From Paraburkholderia solitsugae (GTDB lineage: Bacteria; Pseudomonadota; Gammaproteobacteria; Burkholderiales; Burkholderiaceae): a stretch of 64,000 nucleotides of DNA. The notes below the pieces were generated by a model. That model did no database searches. It saw only the letters and a program-made list of their open reading frames with translations, and had not been told where the DNA came from. Of this stretch, positions 58,087 through 64,000 are shown piece after piece. The DNA is taken from contig NZ_WOEY01000029.1 of NCBI RefSeq assembly GCF_013177695.1, positions 1 through 64,000 of the forward strand. The letters are read 5' to 3'. The translations under genes and the position numbers were made by a program. The first letter of the stretch is position 1, and the number at the start of each line of letters is the position of its first letter.

Positions 58087-59217
58087 TCACCCTCTGCCGA
58101 GCGCGATAAACCGCTCGAGATGATGATCCTCATCGCCCAACTGATGGTCGATCATCACAAGGCGCTTCGCATAGTGCGCCATCGGCAACTCCCACGTCAT
58201 GCCGATACCGCCATGCAACTGAATACATTCTTCGGCGACCATCGTCCCTATTCTGCCGATGCTGTATTTTGCCGCTGAAACCGCGCGTTCCCGCACGGTG
58301 CGCTCAGCGCCAAGCGCTGCCGCAGCATTGATCACGGCCGAGCGCGCCTGCTCGATCTCGAGTAGCAGATCCGCCATCCGATGCTGCAATGCCTGGAAGC
58401 TGCCGATCGGCACGCCGAACTGCTTGCGCGTGCGCAAGTACTCAAGCGTGTAGTCTTTCGCGACATCCATCGCGCCGACTGCTTCGGAACACAGCGCAAG
58501 CACGCCGCAACTGATCGCGTACTCGAGCGTCGCAAAACCTTCACCGACCGTGCCGAGCAATGCGTCGTCGCCCAGCGTAACGTTGTCGAACGCGACCTCG
58601 GCCGCACGACCGCCATCGATCTTGCGATAGCCACGAACGCTGACACCCGCTGCGTCGCGAGGGACGAGAAAGAGCGTGATGCCGGCTTCGGCGTCGTCGG
58701 TACCGGCGGTGCGCGCGGAAACCAGGAAGAGCGAGGCGTTCTCGCCCTGCTGAACGACCGCTTTCGCGCCATTCAGCTTCCACGCGTTGCCGTTGCGTTC
58801 CGCACGCGTTGTGACGCGCGATAGTTCGTAGTGGCCGTCCGGTTCGCCATGCGAGAGCGCAACCTGACGCGAGCCGTCGATCAGTTCGGCCAGCATCGCT
58901 TTCTGCGCTTCGCTGCCGTCACGTGCAATAGCCTGGCCGACGATCAACGTATCGAGAAACGGCTCGACCACGAGACCACGACCCAGGCTCTCGAATACAA
59001 CGGCGATATCGAAGCCGCCGCCGCCAAACCCACCGTCCGCTTCATCGAACAGCGCGCCGATAATGCCGAGTTCCGCGAAACGATTCCACAGGTCCGCGCT
59101 GAATCCTTCAGGCGAGCCTGCGATCCGGTCGCGCGTCTCGAAGCCATATTGCTCAGTGACAAAGCGGTTGAGCGTATCCGCCAGCATGCGGCGGTCTTCG
59201 GTGTGCTGAAAATTCAT
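58087..59217 (-). CDS. Acyl-CoA dehydrogenase, PimD-like subunit
   Basis: A 376-residue FAD-dependent acyl-CoA dehydrogenase. The N-terminal helical domain (MNFQHTEDRRMLADTLNRFV) is followed by the beta domain and C-terminal helices with ECIQLHGGIGMTWELPMAHY. It resembles the smaller subunit of two-part enzymes such as pimeloyl-CoA dehydrogenase, which form heteromers with a partner encoded next door. Here the larger partner gene ends 12 bases upstream. It is the last gene of the operon. Confidence 0.87.
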   Translation of the reverse strand: MNFQHTEDRRMLADTLNRFVTEQYGFETRDRIAGSPEGFSADLWNRFAELGIIGALFDEADGGFGGGGFDIAVVFESLGRGLVVEPFLDTLIVGQAIARDGSEAQKAMLAELIDGSRQVALSHGEPDGHYELSRVTTRAERNGNAWKLNGAKAVVQQGENASLFLVSARTAGTDDAEAGITLFLVPRDAAGVSVRGYRKIDGGRAAEVAFDNVTLGDDALLGTVGEGFATLEYAISCGVLALCSEAVGAMDVAKDYTLEYLRTRKQFGVPIGSFQALQHRMADLLLEIEQARSAVINAAAALGAERTVRERAVSAAKYSIGRIGTMVAEECIQLHGGIGMTWELPMAHYAKRLVMIDHQLGDEDHHLERFIALGRG

Positions 59218-59229
59218 GGCGTGAGCCCC

Positions 59230-60438
59230 TTACAGTCCCAGGATCATTTTGGAAATGATGTTCTTCTGGATTTCGTTGGAGCCGCCGAAGATCGACAGCT
59301 TGCGGTTGTTGAAATAAAGCGAGGCGGCACTCGCGGCTTCATCGGGGCCGACTGGCGTGCCCTCGAAGCCATCGTGCAAGGCTTCCTCGATGAACGGCTG
59401 CGCATACGGTCCCATCGCCCGGCGCGTGAGCGAAGAGATTTCCTGGCGGATCTCCGTGCCGCGAATCTTCAACATGGAACTCTCGGCGCCCGGCACGCCG
59501 CCGCCGGCCACCGCCGCGATCACGCGCAGATTGGTGGTCTTCATATTCTCCAGATCGATTTCGACTCGCGCCATGCGCGCCGCAAACGACGGATCTTCCG
59601 CGAGCGGCCGGCCGTTGCGCTGCTGCTTCGCGGCGATCTTGCGCAGCCGGTTGAATGCGGCCACTGAGAAGCCGACGCCCGCGATATTGGTGCGCTCATA
59701 CGTGAGCAGGTATTTGGCGTAGGTCCAGCCCTTGTTCTCTTCGCCCACGAGGTTCTCAGCCGGTAGACGCACATCGGTGAAGAACACTTCGTTGACTTCG
59801 TGCTCGCCATCGAGTGTGATGATCGGGCGCACTTCGACGCCCGGCGTATTCATGTCGATCAGCAGGAAGCTGATGCCTTCCTGCTTGCGCACGTCGGTGG
59901 CGGTGCGCACGAGGCAGAAGATCATGTTCGCGTAGTGGCCGAGCGTGGTCCACGTCTTCTGACCGTTGACGATGTAGTGCTCGCCCTGCGCGTCGCTGCC
60001 GCGTACCGCAGTGGTTTTTACCGCCGCGAGATCGGAACCCGCGCCCGGTTCCGAGTAGCCTTGGCACCACCAGTCCGAGCCGTCGAGAATGCGCGGCAGC
60101 CAGTGGTGCTTTTGCGCCTCGTTGCCGTATTTGATCATCACCGGGCCAAGCATGTTGACGCCGAACGGCACGACACGCGGCGCCCCGGCCAAGGCACATT
60201 CATTCTCGAAGATGAATTTCTGCACGGCGTTCCAGCCCGGGCCGCCGTACTCCTTCGGCCAATGATTGGCGAGCCAGCCTTGCGCGTTGAGAATCGCGTG
60301 CCACTCAGCCATGTCGTCGCGCGTGAGGCGGCGGCCGCCGTGCACTTTGTCGGCGAGACGCTGCGGGAGCTTGTCACGCAAAAAGCGCTGCACGTCAGCG
60401 CGAAAAGCTTCTTCTTCAGGCGTGAAGTTCAGATCCAT
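59230..60438 (-). CDS. Acyl-CoA dehydrogenase, PimC-like subunit
   Basis: A 402-residue acyl-CoA dehydrogenase starting MDLNFTPEEEAFRADVQRFL. The FAD/substrate signature appears as WCQGYSEPGAGSDLAAVKTT and IFGGSNEIQKNIISKMILGL closes the C-terminal domain. It is paired with the 58087 gene as in PimC/PimD-type heteromers, acting on medium or dicarboxylic acyl-CoAs. The start is set at 60438; the longer frame upstream has no family similarity. Confidence 0.88.
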   Translation of the reverse strand: MDLNFTPEEEAFRADVQRFLRDKLPQRLADKVHGGRRLTRDDMAEWHAILNAQGWLANHWPKEYGGPGWNAVQKFIFENECALAGAPRVVPFGVNMLGPVMIKYGNEAQKHHWLPRILDGSDWWCQGYSEPGAGSDLAAVKTTAVRGSDAQGEHYIVNGQKTWTTLGHYANMIFCLVRTATDVRKQEGISFLLIDMNTPGVEVRPIITLDGEHEVNEVFFTDVRLPAENLVGEENKGWTYAKYLLTYERTNIAGVGFSVAAFNRLRKIAAKQQRNGRPLAEDPSFAARMARVEIDLENMKTTNLRVIAAVAGGGVPGAESSMLKIRGTEIRQEISSLTRRAMGPYAQPFIEEALHDGFEGTPVGPDEAASAASLYFNNRKLSIFGGSNEIQKNIISKMILGL

Positions 60439-60537
60439 AGTGGGTTCTTCCCTGGATATTGATTGGATCGGCGGACCGGCGGACTGGCGGGAGGGCGGAC
60501 CCCCACCGGTCAAGAATGCGCCAAATGATGTGCCGTC

Positions 60538-62658
60538 TCAAGCCGTTTGGTTGAGGCTCGCAAAATCGGCGCCGCGCTCGACCAGATCGATCAGCAGCGG
60601 CGATGCTTGCCAGAACAGCGGGTCTTCTTTGGCGAATTCGCGGATGTCCGCGAGAACCGTGGCGAGGCCCACGGTATCGGCGTATTTCATCGGACCGCCG
60701 CGATAACGCGGAAAGCCGTAGCCATAGAGAAAGGTCACGTCGACGTCGAGTGGCCGCAGCGCGATGCCTTCATGCACGACATTGGCACCTTCGTTGATCA
60801 TCGCGGCCATATAGCGGCGCATGATTTCTTCGTCGGTGAAAGTGCGCGGCGTGATACCGGCGCGTTCACGCTCGGCGTCGATGATGGCCTCGACCTCTGG
60901 GTCGGGCGAACCGCTGCGCGAACCTTCGGGGTACAGATAAAAACCACGGCCGGTTTTCTGGCCGAACCAGCCGCGTTCGCAAAGACGATCGGCGATCTGC
61001 ACATAGCGTGCTTTGGGGTTGCGCGTGGCTGCGCGCCGCTTGCGCGTAGCCCAACCGATGTCGCCGCCCGCCAGATCGACCACCTGGAACGGACCCATCG
61101 GGAAGCCGAACGCACGCACTGCCGCGTCGATCTGATACGGCGACGCACCGTCTTCCATCATCGCGTCCGCCGCGCTGCGATACACCGCCAGCACGCGATT
61201 GCCGATGAAGCCGTCGCACACGCCGGCACGCACCGGCGTCTTGCGCAGCTTCTTCGCAAGTTCGAACGCCGTGGCGACCACTTCGGCGCTGACCTGCTTC
61301 GGCACCACGACTTCCAGCAGCTTCATGATGTTGGCGGGGGAGAAGAAGTGCAGGCCGATCACATCCGCGGGGCGGGAAATACTGGTCGCAATCGCATCGA
61401 TGTCGAGATACGACGTGTTGGTGGCGAGCACCGCGCTGGCTTTGCAGACGCGATCGAGTTCGGCGAACACGGCCTTTTTCACCTCCAGGTCTTCGAATAC
61501 TGCTTCGATCACCAGATCGGCGTCGGCGAGTGCGTCGTAGGAGGTGCTGCCCTGCCAGCGCGACATCACGTCGGCTTTCTTCTCCGCACTCATGCGGCCT
61601 TTGGCGATCAGGCCGTCGTAGACCTTTTCGATGTGCGCGAGGCCGCGTGCGAGCGACGCGTCGTCGCGTTCGATCATCGTCACCGGCAGTCCTGCATCGA
61701 GCACGGCGACGGCGATGCCGGCGCCCATCGTGCCGCCGCCCACCACGCCGATCTTGTTCAGCGCGCGCGGTTTTGCCTCGCGTGTTTCCGGTGCTTTGAG
61801 CACTTCGCGTTCCGCAAAGAACGCGTGAATCAACCCGGCACGCTGCGGGCTGTCGATGCATTCCAGAAACAGTTTGCGTTCGAGTCGCAGGCCGTCTTCG
61901 AAAGATTGTTCTATGGCGGCTTCCACGGCATCGACGATTTTTAGCGGGGAGAACAGGCCGCGCGATTTCTTCGTCGTTTCCGCGCGTGCCGTGGTGACCG
62001 CGGCGAGGCTCGCGGCGCGGTCGCTTAGCGCAGCGGCGTCGCGCGTGCGTCGCACGGGAGCGTGAGCGGCCAGCAGTTCGTGCACATAGGCGAGTCCTTC
62101 AGCGAGGATGTCGTCGCTGCTGCCGAGCCGGTCGATGAGGCCGAGCGCGAGCGCTTCTTTCGCACCGGCATGGCGCCCGCTCAGGATCAGGTCCAGGGCG
62201 GCCGGCGCGCCGATCAGGCGCGGCGTACGCTGCGTGCCGCCTGCGCCCGGCAGCAGGCCGAGTTGCACTTCGGGCAAACCGAGCTTCGCGCCATTCACGG
62301 CGAGCCGGTAGTGCGCCGCGAGCGCCACTTCCAGGCCGCCGCCGAGCGCGGCGCCGTGAATGGCGGCGACCACCGGCTTTGCACACGCTTCGATGCGGTT
62401 GCAGACGTCCGGCAGCGACGGCGGCACCGGCGGCTTGCCGAACTCGCGAATGTCCGCCCCCGCGATGAAGTTGCGCCCGGCGCCGACGATCAGCACGGCC
62501 TCGACGGCGCTGTCGGCATCCGCGGCTTCGATCGCGGCGAGCAGGCCGCGCCGCACGTCGGCGGAGAGGGCGTTGACGGGCGCGTGGTCGATCGTGACCA
62601 GCAGGACTTTGCCGCGCAATTCGCGCGTCACAACGTCGGCGGAAGGGGTGGGGGTCAT
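60538..62658 (-). CDS. Bifunctional enoyl-CoA hydratase / 3-hydroxyacyl-CoA dehydrogenase (PimF/FadB type)
   Basis: A 706-residue multifunctional beta-oxidation enzyme. Crotonase domain: residues 1-190, with GAGRNFIAGADIREFG and the catalytic region HGAALGGGLEVALAAHYRLA and LPEVQLGLLPGAGGTQR. NAD-binding 3-hydroxyacyl-CoA dehydrogenase domain from about 295 (IGVVGGGTMGAGIAVAVLDA; catalytic His in VIGLHFFSPANIMKLLEVV). C-terminal HCDH domains from about 485 (GFIGNRVLAVYR). GGAGAC precedes the ATG at 62658. It is first in the operon with the two acyl-CoA dehydrogenases, supplying steps two and three of beta-oxidation. Confidence 0.92.
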   Translation of the reverse strand: MTPTPSADVVTRELRGKVLLVTIDHAPVNALSADVRRGLLAAIEAADADSAVEAVLIVGAGRNFIAGADIREFGKPPVPPSLPDVCNRIEACAKPVVAAIHGAALGGGLEVALAAHYRLAVNGAKLGLPEVQLGLLPGAGGTQRTPRLIGAPAALDLILSGRHAGAKEALALGLIDRLGSSDDILAEGLAYVHELLAAHAPVRRTRDAAALSDRAASLAAVTTARAETTKKSRGLFSPLKIVDAVEAAIEQSFEDGLRLERKLFLECIDSPQRAGLIHAFFAEREVLKAPETREAKPRALNKIGVVGGGTMGAGIAVAVLDAGLPVTMIERDDASLARGLAHIEKVYDGLIAKGRMSAEKKADVMSRWQGSTSYDALADADLVIEAVFEDLEVKKAVFAELDRVCKASAVLATNTSYLDIDAIATSISRPADVIGLHFFSPANIMKLLEVVVPKQVSAEVVATAFELAKKLRKTPVRAGVCDGFIGNRVLAVYRSAADAMMEDGASPYQIDAAVRAFGFPMGPFQVVDLAGGDIGWATRKRRAATRNPKARYVQIADRLCERGWFGQKTGRGFYLYPEGSRSGSPDPEVEAIIDAERERAGITPRTFTDEEIMRRYMAAMINEGANVVHEGIALRPLDVDVTFLYGYGFPRYRGGPMKYADTVGLATVLADIREFAKEDPLFWQASPLLIDLVERGADFASLNQTA

Positions 62659-62785
62659 CGTGTCGTCTCCTGAGTGTTTATTACCGGACCAGATCGAGCC
62701 GAATGCGGACAGATTGGGGTATGCCGGGTCTGGCGAATTCTCCGATTGTCGGTTGGTCAAGGTTTATTGACAATTGCATAGTCCA

Positions 62786-62800
62786 TTGACAGACTGTCAA
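62786..62800. promoter_or_regulatory. Palindromic operator between the beta-oxidation operon and the LysR gene
   Basis: TTGACAGACTGTCAA is a perfect 7-1-7 inverted repeat with T-N13-A ends, 25 bases before the LysR start. Further TTGAC half-sites occur at 62767 and, as TTGACA, at 62809. The arrangement fits a LysR-type autoregulatory and activating site for the divergent promoters. Confidence 0.7.
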
Positions 62801-62824
62801 AATTATTTTGACAAAGGCCGCATC

Positions 62825-63733
62825 ATGGACGTCAATTCGCTGACCTTGCTGGTGGATATCCTCGATGCGGGCAACCTGAGCGAAGCCGCGCGCCGGCTGA
62901 AAATGAGCCGCGCGAACGTGAGCTACCACCTGAACCAGTTGGAACGCTCGATCGGTATGCAACTGGTGAGGCGCACCACGCGCCGCGTCGAACCGACCGA
63001 AATCGGTCTGCAGTTATACGAGCACGGCCGCACGATCCAGAACGCGCTGCTGGCCGCGCGGGAATCGGTGACCACCCTCGGGCAGAGCTTGCAGGGGCGC
63101 GTGAGATTGAGCGTGCCGAGCGGCTACGGGCAACTGGTGATGTCGGATTGGCTGATCGCGTTCAAGCGTCTTTATCCGGGCATCGTGCTGGATGTGATGT
63201 TCGAGAATCGCGTCGAGGATCTGATGCGCGACGAAGTCGACATCGCGGTCCGAGTGATGTCCGAGCCGCCGCAGAATCTCGTTGCGCGCGACATGGGGCC
63301 GGTGCGATATGTGGCTTGTGCATCGCCGGGTTTTGCCGAAAGCCGCGGCATGCCTGTGCGGCTCGATGATCTGCGCACAGCGCCGTTGATTACGTCGGCG
63401 GTGGTCGGCAGGCAGTTGCGCGTTGCGGCCTATCTGCGCGATGAACGCCACGAAGTGCTGCTTGAGCCGACAATTATTTCCGAGAACTTTCTGTTCTTGC
63501 GCCAGGCGGTGCTGGCTGGCCTGGGTGTCGGCCTTGTGCCCGACTATGTGGTGCAGGACGATCTGCGTCGCGGAGATGTGGTGACGGCGCTCGACGAATG
63601 GCGTCTAAGCATCTTCGGTACGAATATGTACCTGCTCTATATGCCGAATCGCCATCACACGCGGGCGGCGGCGAGTTTTATCGAGTTCATCCTGGAGCAG
63701 GCGCGGGGAAGTGGCAGAGGGGTGGCTGCTTGA
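62825..63733 (+). CDS. LysR-family regulator of the beta-oxidation operon
   Basis: A 302-residue LysR regulator: winged helix MDVNSLTLLVDILDAGNLSE and LKMSRANVSYHLNQLERSIG, then the LVRRTTRRVEPTEIGLQLYE segment, and the effector domain (about 85-300). The start at 62825 gives the conserved N-terminus. It is divergent from the PimF-like gene with a palindrome between, so it probably responds to an acyl-CoA or acid degraded by that operon. Confidence 0.88.
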   Translation: MDVNSLTLLVDILDAGNLSEAARRLKMSRANVSYHLNQLERSIGMQLVRRTTRRVEPTEIGLQLYEHGRTIQNALLAARESVTTLGQSLQGRVRLSVPSGYGQLVMSDWLIAFKRLYPGIVLDVMFENRVEDLMRDEVDIAVRVMSEPPQNLVARDMGPVRYVACASPGFAESRGMPVRLDDLRTAPLITSAVVGRQLRVAAYLRDERHEVLLEPTIISENFLFLRQAVLAGLGVGLVPDYVVQDDLRRGDVVTALDEWRLSIFGTNMYLLYMPNRHHTRAAASFIEFILEQARGSGRGVAA

Positions 63734-63927
63734 GCCGCACTGAAGCGTTTTTCCCTCAGCGCGCTGATGATCTGTGCGCTGCAGGTGAGCAGATCGAAAA
63801 TGGACTCACTGCGTTGGCGCCCAGAAGAAAGCAGCACCAGCACCGGTGCCTCACTCACGGGTATGCTTAACAAAACGGCGAGATAGCCGTGCGCCTGGCA
63901 GCACATCAACCTTCAGGGGAGACGGGG

Positions 63928-64000
63928 ATGAAATGGACAATCGCATTTCTTGCTCTGCTTGCAATCGCCATTGTCATTGTGTTGGTCTCGCGTCTCCCGA
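63928..64000 (+). CDS. Start of a membrane or secreted protein, cut by the window edge
   Basis: After GGGGAGACGGGG an ATG opens the frame MKWTIAFLALLAIAIVIVLV, a strongly hydrophobic N-terminus (signal or membrane anchor). Only 24 codons are in the window, so the family cannot be judged. Confidence 0.5.
   Translation, partial: MKWTIAFLALLAIAIVIVLVSRLP

Overview
The window looks like a chromosome of a Burkholderiaceae betaproteobacterium, most likely Paraburkholderia. GC content and codon use are high, the order thrS-infC-rpmI-rplT-pheS-pheT-ihfA-merR-tRNA-Pro is typical of the group, and the wrbA-DUF2069, yihY, relA and aroC blocks are standard core neighbourhoods. No rRNA operon, replication origin or CRISPR array is visible.

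Layout. 0.2-6.1 kb: a four-gene AaeAB-type efflux operon (outer-membrane lipoprotein, FUSC permease, DUF1656, HlyD adaptor) with a divergent LysR regulator. 6.3-10.9 kb: housekeeping genes (YedK/HMCES, a metallophosphoesterase, an FAD-linked 2-hydroxyacid dehydrogenase, DUF2069, WrbA). 10.9-15.4 kb: a group II intron sits just ahead of the wrbA ribosome-binding site, and its maturase gene is itself split by a 2.0-kb serine-recombinase element. 15.9-24.1 kb: YihY, an Mpo1-like protein, an alpha/beta hydrolase overlapping an O-acetylhomoserine sulfhydrylase, a CBS protein, an MFS-acyltransferase fusion and aroC. 24.2-27.7 kb: a TPR gene split by an IS1634-type element with a clean 6-bp target duplication. 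27.8-34.9 kb: ETF-ubiquinone oxidoreductase, an SDR, a thioesterase, a PAS-LuxR regulator divergent from a two-subunit 3-oxoacid CoA-transferase, a hydrolase and RidA. 34.9-45.8 kb: relA, tRNA-Val, then the translation operon, with infC starting at a rare AUC codon, ending at tRNA-Pro.

45.76-55.89 kb is a 10.1-kb genomic island integrated at the 3' half of tRNA-Pro(GGG). It is bounded by identical 46-bp repeats, has paired 12-bp tandem repeats near both ends (likely integrase arm sites) and a tyrosine integrase at the right end. Its cargo is mostly uncharacterised: two AlpA-like regulators, a possible replication-initiator-like protein, a PD-(D/E)XK-like protein, a coupled pair of unknown genes, a lipoprotein, a secreted protein, and a phosphatase/Sel1-repeat pair whose acidic tail domain is duplicated as a frameshifted fragment. 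The 12-mer GCAATCAATTGC (in either orientation) occurs nine times exactly and twice with one mismatch between 45.9 and 57.3 kb, and I did not find it elsewhere in the window. Past the right attachment site lies decayed DNA (IS5-family and AlbA_2 fragments).

58.1-62.8 kb returns to metabolism: a beta-oxidation operon (FadB/PimF-like bifunctional enzyme plus paired acyl-CoA dehydrogenases) divergent from a LysR gene, with a perfect 15-bp palindrome in the shared promoter region.

The most unusual material is the nested intron/recombinase arrangement upstream of wrbA, where precise excision would restore the maturase frame, and the island with its dispersed 12-mer family.
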